NCBI RefSeq assembly: GCF_008629675.1
Contig: NZ_VWOX01000002.1
Span: forward strand, 558,001 to 622,000
Direction of reading: 5' to 3'
DNA length: 64,000 bases
DNA from: Roseiconus nitratireducens
Lineage (GTDB): Bacteria > Planctomycetota > Planctomycetia > Pirellulales > Pirellulaceae
Shown here piece after piece: positions 36,330 to 45,400 of this stretch. The notes under the pieces were generated by a model. That model made no database searches. It was given only the letters and a program-made list of their open reading frames with translations, and was not told the DNA's origin. Position numbers and translations under genes: made by a program. The stretch's first letter is position 1. Every line of letters starts with the position of its first letter.

Positions 36330-36826
36330 GGGGATTCCGGAAGGGGTGGCGGGTCGGTGCGGAAACATTGTGATGGCGGATTGTCGGATCTCGCCAATTC
36401 CGCCTAACTTCGCGGATCTGCGGAAATACGACAGTGGGGGGCGGGTATCGATCGGAACATCCGGCGTTTTAATGCGTACAATGAGCCAGTAACGACGGCT
36501 GTGGCCCCGCTGAAACCGCCCGCCTTGATCAGCGGGGCGCGACAACCAACCGGAAAGGTATCCTGGCAACATGTCGCCGGGCGCAGGCGATCGAATCGCC
36601 CAGGCCACTGCTGCCGGCGTGCCAACCGGCAACGCACCCGCTGGCGGAGGACGCGGGCAACCAGATCGTTGCCCAATCGCCACCCCCACATTGACCGGCT
36701 CCCCGCCGACGATTCAGCGTCAAACCGCCCCCCCGCCGACCGCTTCCAACTCGCCTGTTCCCGATCGTTCTGACGCCCGCCTCCGCCACCTCCCCGCACG
36801 CACCGTTTGTCTGCCGAGTCGCGTTC
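36330..36826. other. Divergent region upstream of the DUF58 operon
   Basis: 497 bases between rarD (-) and the DUF58 gene (+). The plus-strand frame 36501-36773 is open but is Pro/Arg/Ser-rich with no motif and is not called. A MoxR-type ATPase, common before DUF58 genes, is not here. A possible promoter is noted at 36454-36482. Confidence 0.45.
36454..36482 (+). promoter_or_regulatory. Possible promoter of the DUF58-BatA operon
   Basis: TACAAT at 36477-36482 preceded, at 17 bases, by GGAACA at 36454-36459. The -10 is close to consensus, the -35 matches only in its ACA part. If used, the mRNA would have a 5' leader of about 340 bases before the DUF58 start. TACAATGG-like motifs also precede a few other genes here (54510). 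Confidence 0.3.
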
Positions 36827-37735
36827 ATGCAAATCCTGGACTTTATCAAACCGAAAGACCTGTCTCGGGTCGCGCGGCTGCAGGTCCTGGCGCGGGAGAT
36901 TGTCGAAGGCTACTGTAGCGGCAGACACCGTTCACCCCACAAAGGGTTCAGTGTCGAATTCAAAGAACATCGCCAATATGTCCAAGGCGATGAACTGAAG
37001 AACATCGACTGGAAGGTTTTCGGCAAGAGCGATCGGCTGTACATCCGCCAATACGAAGAGGAAACGAATCTGCGGTGCACGCTGCTGGTCGACCAGAGCG
37101 GTTCGATGAACTACACCGGCACCCGCAGTGTGGACGCTCTGAGCAAACGCGACTATGCCGTGCGCCTGTCGGCCGCGTTCGCGTACCTGATGCTCGGACA
37201 GCAAGACCCGGTGGGATTGATCACGTTCGACAATCGGCCTCGGCGGGAGGTTCCACAACGGAGCCGTCCTTCCCACCTGCGCCCCCTGCTGGAAGCTCTG
37301 GTCGCCGACGCGACCGATCGTGAAACCGATCTGGGAGGCGTCTTCCGCAAGATCACGCCCAAATTGAAACGTCGCGGGCTGGTCGTGATCGTTTCCGATT
37401 CGATGGGCGACGTGGCGTCGATCGCCAAATCGCTCGCGGCCTTGCGCGCCAACAAACACGAGGTGATCTTCTTTCAACTTCTGGATCCCGACGAAGTGGA
37501 GTTTCCGTTTGCCGGCCGAGTCCAATTTCACGATTTGGAACACCGCCTGGGCGAACAGACGGTGGATGCCGCATCGATCCGCCAGGCCTATCTGGATCGC
37601 CTGGCGGAACACAATGCCGACCTCCAGGAAGCCTGCCGCCGAAACCGCGTGGATCTGATCCCGGTCACGACCGACCAGCCCTTTGTCGACGTCCTGCACG
37701 AATACGTTTCGGCAAGGAGGCGGGTGGTCCGATGA
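36827..37735 (+). CDS. DUF58 domain protein with VWA fold
   Basis: 302 residues. The DUF58 signature HRQYVQGDELKNIDWKVFGK lies at about 46-65, followed by a von Willebrand A core whose metal-ion site reads LLVDQSGSMNYTG (DxSxS). Related proteins co-occur with MoxR AAA+ ATPases and BatA-type proteins, and are thought to help assemble or regulate envelope or cofactor-bearing complexes. No transmembrane segment is seen, so it probably works in the cytoplasm near the inner face of the membrane. It opens an operon whose next start (37732) overlaps its stop by four bases. A long untranslated region precedes it and no MoxR gene is present upstream. Confidence 0.92.
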   Translation: MQILDFIKPKDLSRVARLQVLAREIVEGYCSGRHRSPHKGFSVEFKEHRQYVQGDELKNIDWKVFGKSDRLYIRQYEEETNLRCTLLVDQSGSMNYTGTRSVDALSKRDYAVRLSAAFAYLMLGQQDPVGLITFDNRPRREVPQRSRPSHLRPLLEALVADATDRETDLGGVFRKITPKLKRRGLVVIVSDSMGDVASIAKSLAALRANKHEVIFFQLLDPDEVEFPFAGRVQFHDLEHRLGEQTVDAASIRQAYLDRLAEHNADLQEACRRNRVDLIPVTTDQPFVDVLHEYVSARRRVVR

Positions 37736-40011
37736 GTTTTCTGAACGCGGCCCTGGCCGCCGGCGCGCTGGCCTTCACCATTCCGTTGATCATCCATCTG
37801 TTCTTTCGCAGCCGCTTCAAACGCGTTGATTGGGGAGCAATGCACCTGCTGGAAAGTGTGTTGCGCGTCAATCGACGGCGGATGCAGATCACCAATTGGC
37901 TGCTGTTGCTGCTCCGCTGTGCGATCCCGATCCTGCTGGCACTCTGTCTGGCCAGACCGGTATTGACCGGATTTCGCGCCCTGGCGGGCGACGCCCCCAA
38001 AACGCTGGTGATCGCGGTGGACGACTCGCGGAGCATGTCGGTTACGCCTCCGGGACAGCCGTCGCGGATGCAACAGGCCAAAGCTCAGTTGGAAACGATT
38101 CTGGGCGATCTGTCACGCCGCGACGAAGTCATCCTGATCCGCGGCTCCCGGCCGGGGGCCGTCGCTACGAAGATGGGCGTGGCCGATGCCAGCACGGCCC
38201 TGCGAAAGGTCACCGCCCAGGCCGGCCCCGTGTCGATCGGTCAATTGATCGAATCGGCGGTCGCGGCTGCCAGTGAAGCAACGCACGCGCGCCGCCAGTT
38301 GTTGATCGTTTCCGATTTTCAAAGTGACGCCGTCGGCACGTCCAGCCTGGAAACGGCCCAAAACGTCGCCGAGTCCTTTCGCAGCGATTCGGAATCCAAG
38401 CTGAACCGGCCCGTGATTGATTTCCTGAACGTCGGTGGCGACTCGGACACGCTGTCGAATGTTTCGATCGATTCGATCTCCGTCGACAGCCCGGTCGTTG
38501 TCGCCGGTCGGTCCGGCGTCTTTGCCGCCACGATTCGAAATGACTCCGACCTGGCGGCCCGTGACCTGCGTCTGGTCTGGGCCATCGACGGGCAACCGCT
38601 GGAACCGCGCACGGTTTCCATCGATCCGCGATCGACAGCGACCAACCGCCTGACGCACACGATCCCCCAGTCGGGCATGCATCGCGTGACCGCGACGATC
38701 GGGAAAACCGATGTGCTACCTTCGGACAACCGTCGCAGCGTCGCCGTCGAAGTCATGCGGGAGATCAACGTGGTGTTGGTTGACGGTCGCCCCAGCAACC
38801 AAGCCTTGCAAGGTCAGGCCGACTTCTTGGCAATCGCGCTCAGCCCGTTTGCTTTTGGCGGCGACGACCGTCCCGATCCGGTCAACGCCACCGTCGTCTC
38901 CGAACGCCGGCTGGAAAAAACGCTGGAGGAAACCGATGCCCGGGTCGTGATCCTGGCGGACGTCGGGCGATTGTCAGAGTCCGCGCGGGATTCCTTGGCC
39001 CAGTTCGTCCACAGCGGCGGCGGGCTGGTGGTTTTCGATGGACCGGATGTGCGACCGGCTTTGTACAACCAACCCTGGGGAAAGGGGCCGAACGAATTTC
39101 GTTTTGCCGCCCCGCTGGGCGAAGTCATCGGACAGACCGATCGAAACCAGGTGGACGCTGCGGCCGCCTTCACCATCGACACGCCGCCACGGATCTACGA
39201 ACCTTGGCGGGTGCTGTCGACCGGCGAGGCCAATCCGCTGTCGGACGTTCGCGTTTGGGCCTATCGCGACTGGGGTTCCGAGGAGTCTTCCTCCGCCAAG
39301 GCCGACGATTCACTCGGCGGCGCGATGGTGCTGCTGAAGACGAACGGTGGCGAACCGCTGGCGATCAAGTCCGCCGTCGGTTCCGGTTCGGTCATTCAAT
39401 TTGCGATCCCCGGAAATGATTCCTGGACCAATTTTCCGCTTCGCCCGATCTTCCTGCCCATGATTCAGCAACTGGTGCTGGAATTGGCCGGCAAGCGAGC
39501 GGAGCCGGCGGTCGACGTCGGCCAACCGTTGGTGATCTCGCAGAACGATTGGCCTCCGCTGACCAAAGTCACTGATCCGGACGCACGAAAGTCTTACTGG
39601 GTGCAACCGCCCGACGGTGAAGAGTCGGAATTGCAGCCGGAAAACGACAATGACTCGCTGCGATTGACATCCACCTTCACCCCCGGCACCTACCACTTTC
39701 GCAAAACCGCCGTCTCTGCCGGTGATGCAAAACAACGCGAATCCGTCCATACGCTCCGGATTGTCGAGGTGCCGCCGTCGGAGTCCGTTTTGGTGGACGT
39801 CAACGAAGAGCGATTGCAAAAATTGACCGAAGCGTTGGATGCGTCCGTGTACCGCACCGCCGATTCGCTCCGATCCGCCGACCGCACGCGATCGTTCGGA
39901 CGTGAAATCTGGCGTTGGCTGTGGGCGGCACTGGTCGCGGCGTTGGTGGCGGAGTTGTGGTTGCAACAGAACCTGGTTTCTCGCCGCGCTTCGCAGGAGG
40001 CCGCGGTATGA
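37732..40011 (+). CDS. BatA-type membrane protein with VWA domain
   Basis: 759 residues. The N-terminus is the BatA double-membrane region (LNAALAAGALAFTIPLIIHL, then a basic loop FRSRFKRVDWGAMHLLE and NWLLLLLRCAIPILLALCLA). A VWA-like domain follows at about 85-230 with AVDDSRSMS as the metal site. The middle is beta-rich (about 240-330, adhesion-like), followed by an alpha/beta region about 335-480 (REINVVLVDGRPSNQALQG) that may be amidotransferase-like. A C-terminal helix (WLWAALVAALVAELWL) closes the chain, so the bulk faces the periplasm. Its stop overlaps the next start by four bases. It is one of three VWA-type proteins encoded in tandem, probably forming a membrane complex. Confidence 0.9.
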   Translation: MSFLNAALAAGALAFTIPLIIHLFFRSRFKRVDWGAMHLLESVLRVNRRRMQITNWLLLLLRCAIPILLALCLARPVLTGFRALAGDAPKTLVIAVDDSRSMSVTPPGQPSRMQQAKAQLETILGDLSRRDEVILIRGSRPGAVATKMGVADASTALRKVTAQAGPVSIGQLIESAVAAASEATHARRQLLIVSDFQSDAVGTSSLETAQNVAESFRSDSESKLNRPVIDFLNVGGDSDTLSNVSIDSISVDSPVVVAGRSGVFAATIRNDSDLAARDLRLVWAIDGQPLEPRTVSIDPRSTATNRLTHTIPQSGMHRVTATIGKTDVLPSDNRRSVAVEVMREINVVLVDGRPSNQALQGQADFLAIALSPFAFGGDDRPDPVNATVVSERRLEKTLEETDARVVILADVGRLSESARDSLAQFVHSGGGLVVFDGPDVRPALYNQPWGKGPNEFRFAAPLGEVIGQTDRNQVDAAAAFTIDTPPRIYEPWRVLSTGEANPLSDVRVWAYRDWGSEESSSAKADDSLGGAMVLLKTNGGEPLAIKSAVGSGSVIQFAIPGNDSWTNFPLRPIFLPMIQQLVLELAGKRAEPAVDVGQPLVISQNDWPPLTKVTDPDARKSYWVQPPDGEESELQPENDNDSLRLTSTFTPGTYHFRKTAVSAGDAKQRESVHTLRIVEVPPSESVLVDVNEERLQKLTEALDASVYRTADSLRSADRTRSFGREIWRWLWAALVAALVAELWLQQNLVSRRASQEAAV

Positions 40012-42389
40012 ACTTTGGCCCACCACTCGCTTCGATCCGATTCGCCGGCGACCTGCCGTTGTGGCTGGTCGTTGTGATCGCAGCCCTGGCGATTGCCGCG
40101 GTGTGTTTCCTGTATTGGCGCGAAGTCCGGACGGTGGCTGCGCCCTACCGATACTTGCTGCCGGCGTTGCGTTCGGCAGCCGTGTTGTTGGTCATCGTGA
40201 TTCTGGCCGGTCCGATCTGGCATCGCCGCCAAGTGATCGGAACGCTGGGTCGTGTGATCTTCGCGGTTGATACGTCACGCAGCATGTCACTGACCGATAC
40301 TCAATCGGACGTGGCGGCGGACAACCGCGTGGCCCGCGCCACGCGACTGCTGCTGGGCGATGCCACTTCACCCGGTTGGCTTGAATCGATTTCCCGAACC
40401 CACTCCATTGACGTGATCGCGTTCAGCGACGGACAACCGATCCGCCTGTGGTCTTCGGAAGAGGGCACGCCCATCCCCAATGCGCTGGAAGTTCCCGCCG
40501 ACGGCCATCAAACCGACTTGTCCTCGCCGCTTGCCGACGCCCTTGCGGAATCCAATTTGGGCGGCAGGTCGTCGGATTCCGAACAAAGCGACGGGGCCGA
40601 TTCGTTGCGCAAGTCCGCGGTGGTCCTGATGACCGACGGACGTGACAACACGCTCCGGCACCGATCCGGACGTCCGGCAACCCGGCTGGCACAGCAACTT
40701 GCCTCCCAGGGGACGACCGTGAACACGCTCGGATTTGGATCGGCCGACGAACCGCCGGACGTCGGAGTGGTTGAGGTGGTGCGGCCCCAAACGGTTGCTG
40801 CCGAAAGCAAGCTCGCCGGTCAGGTGGTCGTCAAACAATTTGGCCAGTCCGATCAACCGGTGACTGTCCGCATCGATTCGGCCGGAGAAACCGTCTGGCA
40901 GGAAACCGTGCGGGTTCCGGCATCGGGCCAGTTGGCGGTCCCATTTGAAATCGACGTCCAACCGCTGGTGGATTCGCTCCGCAACCAGGCCCCGCACGGG
41001 ATCGATCGCAACAACGAAGTCCTGCAGCTGGTCGCCCGCGTCGAAACCGACGGCGCGGATTATTCTGCCGAGAACAACGCGTCCGAATTTCGTGTGACCG
41101 CCTCAACGCGGGACCGACGGATCTTGATCGTCGACAGTTCCAGTCGTTGGGAGACTCGCTACCTGAAAAATCTGTTCGGGCGGGATCCCGCCTGGCAGAC
41201 CGATCTGGTTCTGTTCGGCCCCGGCACATCCACACCACGCATCGAACGCGGAGAAACGCCCGGAACGTTCCCGAGCACTCCGGCAGCGATGGCACGCTAC
41301 GATGCGGTGATCCTGGGCGAAGTCGACTCGGCGCAATTGACGACCGCTGATCGCGACCGCTTGATTCGCTTCGTCGCGGCGGGGGGCGGGCTGGTGATCA
41401 TCGACGGACGGCACGGTTTGTTGCGTCCCATGGCCCGCGCCGAATTCGCCGAACTGATGCCGGTCCGGTACCGCGGCACGGCAACCGATTCCTTCACTCC
41501 GCCGAACCGGGTGGACGCCACGGCGGAAGGCCTGGAGGAACCGGCGTTGGGTCTGATCGATCAATCGGATCAGTTGAAAACATTCTGGCAGGCCCTACCG
41601 CCGCCGCGGTGGAGCGCCGACGTGGAATTGTCCGAAGGTGCGGAGTCATGGGCAGAAGCGGTGTTCCCCAACGGCAGCCGTTCCCCCTGGTTGGCAACTC
41701 GCATGTATGGTGCCGGGCGCGTGTTCTATTTTGCGTCCGATTCGACCTGGCGGTGGCGATACAAGGTCGCCGATCGATTCCATGCGCGATTCTGGAACCA
41801 ATTGATGATCGCCGCCATGGAGCCCCCGTATTCCTCCAGCGACCAGTTCGTTTCCATCGGAACCGACCAGGTCGACTATGGAACCGATCAGTCGATCACC
41901 GTCCGGGCTCGGCTCCGCGATACTTTGGGAAACCCGGTGCCGGGCGCGACCGTCGACGCCGTCGTCGAACAGGAGGGGCGGATGATCGCCACCGTCCCGC
42001 TGTCGGTCGATCAGCCGACGCGCGGCACCTATGCCGGCGACGTGCCACCGCTTCCCGAAGGCCGATACTCGATCCGGATCCGTGCCAGCGGGTTTGACGA
42101 ATCCGCCCTGTTGGCCTCCACCCCGGTGTGGGTCAGCGGCGGCGAGAATCTGGAACTGCGTCGGATGAGCCTGGATGAAGACGCGTTGCGGCAAGTCGCA
42201 GCCGCTGGTGGCGGGCAGTATGTCCACGAATCGGATGCCGGCACGATGTTGGAATCGCTGCGCCCGCTTTCCAGTGGCACGGTCGTGGAAACGGACACGG
42301 TGATGTGGCAAACGTTCCTGTGGTTCTGGGCCATCATCGCTTTGTTGGCCGCGGAATGGTGGTGCCGAAAACGCGCCGGATTGGTCTAG
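40008..42389 (+). CDS. VWA-domain membrane protein
   Basis: 793 residues from the ATG at 40008, which overlaps the previous stop (ATGA); a frame running from 39915 is only an upstream extension. Two N-terminal helices (LPLWLVVVIAALAIAAVCFL and YLLPALRSAAVLLVIVILAG) precede a VWA domain with IFAVDTSRSMSLTD at about 87-100 and LMTDGRDNT. A second alpha/beta domain at about 360-520 (ILIVDSSSRWETRYLKNLFG, LVIIDGRHG) resembles a GATase1-like fold. A beta domain and a C-terminal helix (FLWFWAIIALLAAEWW) complete it. Topology matches the previous protein, and the two probably pair in the membrane, with large periplasmic parts. Partner and substrate are unknown. Confidence 0.88.
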   Translation: MNFGPPLASIRFAGDLPLWLVVVIAALAIAAVCFLYWREVRTVAAPYRYLLPALRSAAVLLVIVILAGPIWHRRQVIGTLGRVIFAVDTSRSMSLTDTQSDVAADNRVARATRLLLGDATSPGWLESISRTHSIDVIAFSDGQPIRLWSSEEGTPIPNALEVPADGHQTDLSSPLADALAESNLGGRSSDSEQSDGADSLRKSAVVLMTDGRDNTLRHRSGRPATRLAQQLASQGTTVNTLGFGSADEPPDVGVVEVVRPQTVAAESKLAGQVVVKQFGQSDQPVTVRIDSAGETVWQETVRVPASGQLAVPFEIDVQPLVDSLRNQAPHGIDRNNEVLQLVARVETDGADYSAENNASEFRVTASTRDRRILIVDSSSRWETRYLKNLFGRDPAWQTDLVLFGPGTSTPRIERGETPGTFPSTPAAMARYDAVILGEVDSAQLTTADRDRLIRFVAAGGGLVIIDGRHGLLRPMARAEFAELMPVRYRGTATDSFTPPNRVDATAEGLEEPALGLIDQSDQLKTFWQALPPPRWSADVELSEGAESWAEAVFPNGSRSPWLATRMYGAGRVFYFASDSTWRWRYKVADRFHARFWNQLMIAAMEPPYSSSDQFVSIGTDQVDYGTDQSITVRARLRDTLGNPVPGATVDAVVEQEGRMIATVPLSVDQPTRGTYAGDVPPLPEGRYSIRIRASGFDESALLASTPVWVSGGENLELRRMSLDEDALRQVAAAGGGQYVHESDAGTMLESLRPLSSGTVVETDTVMWQTFLWFWAIIALLAAEWWCRKRAGLV

Positions 42390-42416
42390 CGGAAACAAGA
42401 AAAGAGAGTTTGCACC

Positions 42417-45400
42417 ATGGCAACTGTCCCAGAGAACACAATCACCGGCGCCGACCTGGATCCCATCACCCGCCAGGCGCTCGAAGCGTTTCGCCGTCGG
42501 CGTGGAACGCTGCTGTTGCTGCGCGCCGCCGGTGTCGCCTTGCTGGTGTTCTTCACCCTGACCACGCTGTTGGCCGTGGTGGACTTCCTGTTTCTGATTC
42601 CGGACGCGCTGCGCTGGTGTCTCAGCATCGGCATCTACGTCGCCGTCGGCGTTTCGGCATGGCGCGCGGGCATCGCACCGCGACGAGAGCGGGATCCACT
42701 GTCGCTGGCTCGGCACGTGGAGTCCGCTGCACCGCTGTTGCGTGAAGACTTGTTCTCGGCGGTCGAGTTAGCCGACCCGCGATCCAGCAACGGGTCGCCC
42801 GCATTTCGCAAGATCTTGCAAACTCGCGTGGCGCGACGCATCTCGAAATTGGACTTCGATGACTTGCTACCGTTGCAGCTGGTCCGCCGTTGGCTTCTCA
42901 GCGGGGGCGCATTGGCAGCGCTGTGCCTGGCCCTGATGCTGATTCCGTCGGCTCAATTCGGCCGCCGTTTCGCCCGAGCCGCTCTGCCGGGTGTTGCCAT
43001 TGAACGCGCGTCGCGGACTCGGGTCCGCATCATCGTCCCCGCACCGGCTTCCGGCTATGTCGCCGAGCGGGACGCCGTTGGCGTGATCGCCGACATCAGC
43101 GGCGCCGCACCCGAGGAGGCCAGCCTGCAATGGCGTAGCGTCGACGGTGCCACCGGCTACACGCCGATGACGCCGCGGATGGACAACAACTTGCCTGCCA
43201 CAACGACCGACTCCGACGACCAGGACGCGGCGCAAACCAAGATCGCCGGTCAGCTGTTTGCCGCCAATCTGTCCGTGGGATCCGTGCCGGTCGAGTACCG
43301 GATCTTGGCCGGCGACGCGATCACCCTGTGGCACAAGCTGAAGCCATTGCCGCGACCCCACGTGACGCGTTACCAAAAGACGTACCACTTCCCCGAGTAC
43401 GCAAAATTGCAGGACCGCACCGAGGACGACGAGCATGGGGATCTGAAGGCGTTGCAAGGCTCCACCGCCGACGTGACCGTGACGTTTGACCAACCGGTCG
43501 AATCGGCGGTCGTGCGATTTGGCGTGCGTGGCACCCGCATGCAGATGGAGCCGGTCGATGATTCGGGACGTCACTTTCGCGCCCGCATCTCGGTGAAAAC
43601 CTCCGGCCAATACCAGGTCGATGCGGTCAGCGTCGAAAGCGGGCTGAACAACCCCTTCAGCCCCAGCAATGTCATCGCGCCGATCCTGGACACACCACCC
43701 ATGATCCGCTGGTCCGACGAGATTCCGGACAGCCAATTGGTGTCCTCGCTGGACGTGTTGGAATTGCAAGCGACGGCCGTCGACGACTTGCCGCTGGACC
43801 GAATCGTGCACCAGTTCCAGATCAACGGCGGCGAATTCCAATCCGTCAATGTGACACCCGACCATGCGGACCGAAAGTTGGAATTGGATTGGAAATGGGA
43901 CTTGCTGGATCGCCGGGGCGACGGGCCGGAAGCCGATGCTGCGGACGATGTCAAACTGACCGACGGCGATTTGATCCGCACCCGCGTCGTCGCGATTGAT
44001 CGTCTTGGCGCCCAAAGCGAATCCCGCCTGATCGAACTGCTGGTGGCCGGCGACGGCTTCGACGCAAGTCGAAATGATTTTCTGAAACCGATGGCTCAAC
44101 GCGCCGAAGCGTTGATTCAATGGGCCAGCGACGCTCAAACCGTCGCGGATTCCCTGCAGGACGCGTGCGAACAGAACCAACTGGATCAGATCGCACCGCT
44201 CCAGGAAGACTGGCGCGAATTGCAGCGTCAATCGGTTGAGTTGATGCGTTCAATCCAGAACGCATTAACGGAAACGCAAAACGCGGGTAACGGATGGCTG
44301 ACTGAACGACTCGGCCGCGCCGTTTTGGATGTCGAAACCAGAATCAGTGGCCAGCTTGCCTTGGCGCAGACATTGAAATCGGCCAAAGACCCGGATTGGA
44401 AGAAACAGTTCGACCGTCACCGACAGGAGTTGCAACGGGATACGAAGTCCACCGGGTTCCAGTGCGAACGATTGCGGGAGTTCGCGCGAGCACAATTCTC
44501 GCTGGCCTTCACGGCGGCCCTGCACGCCGACGTGTCGGCGTTGCGATCCAGTGTTGATCGCCTGGTCGAGGACTTTCCCGACCAACGGCTGCCACGACAC
44601 CTGACCTTGCTGCAGGGACGATTCGCCGAGATCGATCGGATGATCGATCGCTACACGCCAATTCTGAGCGACCGGACGGTGCAACATTTGACCGGCGAGA
44701 GCTGGTTTCGTTGGTCGCAACGTTGGGCGATTCAGATCGAAACCTTGCTGGAGGACAACCCCAGCAAGGACCAGGCGTTCGCGGTGATCGAATCGCTTCA
44801 CGACCAGGTCCGCGACAAACCGCAACATGTCATCGACGCGTCCGTCCATGAATCGCTGCTCCGGTGGGGGCGTGACCTGCAACGGGAAATGGGTTCGCTG
44901 GCGGATTTGACACGGCAGACGCGGGAAGCCGGTGAGGCGTTGCGCAAATCCACCGACGACGAACAGAAGGATCGCAGCACCCAGGCAGCCGTCCAGGCCG
45001 CTCTGGAATCCAAGTGGTGCCAGGCGGTTTGGGATGCCAGGCTGAACCGCCTGCTGGTCCGCGCCGCTGGCCAAGAGAACCTGAATCGGGACAAAGCAAA
45101 GGTGGATCTGAACTACGCTGCCGATCAACACCTGTTTCGCAAAGCCGTCAAGAATGTCAGCTCCGATGGCTACCGGGATTACAAAGACGAATCCGCCGGA
45201 GCCGCTTTCAACGCAATCGCCGATGCCATCGCCGTGTTGCAGGCTGCCGGCGACCTGTCCAGCCTGCAATCCACATTGGCTGATCTGTCCGAAGGAGAAC
45301 GTCAACCCGATCGTTCACCGCTGCGGAAGGTGTTTCATCCCAGCTGGCTGGCATTGACCGGTCCATCGATCGAATGGTCGGTTCGATCGCTGCGGCCAGC

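Noticed and set aside
36501..36773. Open frame of 90 residues before the DUF58 gene
   Set aside because: Pro/Arg/Ser-rich, no motif, no RBS; not a MoxR fragment.
42867..44231. Minus-strand frame of 454 residues opposite the giant gene
   Set aside because: It is antisense to a gene with strong domain structure; no family motif, and the composition is that expected of GC-rich antisense frames.
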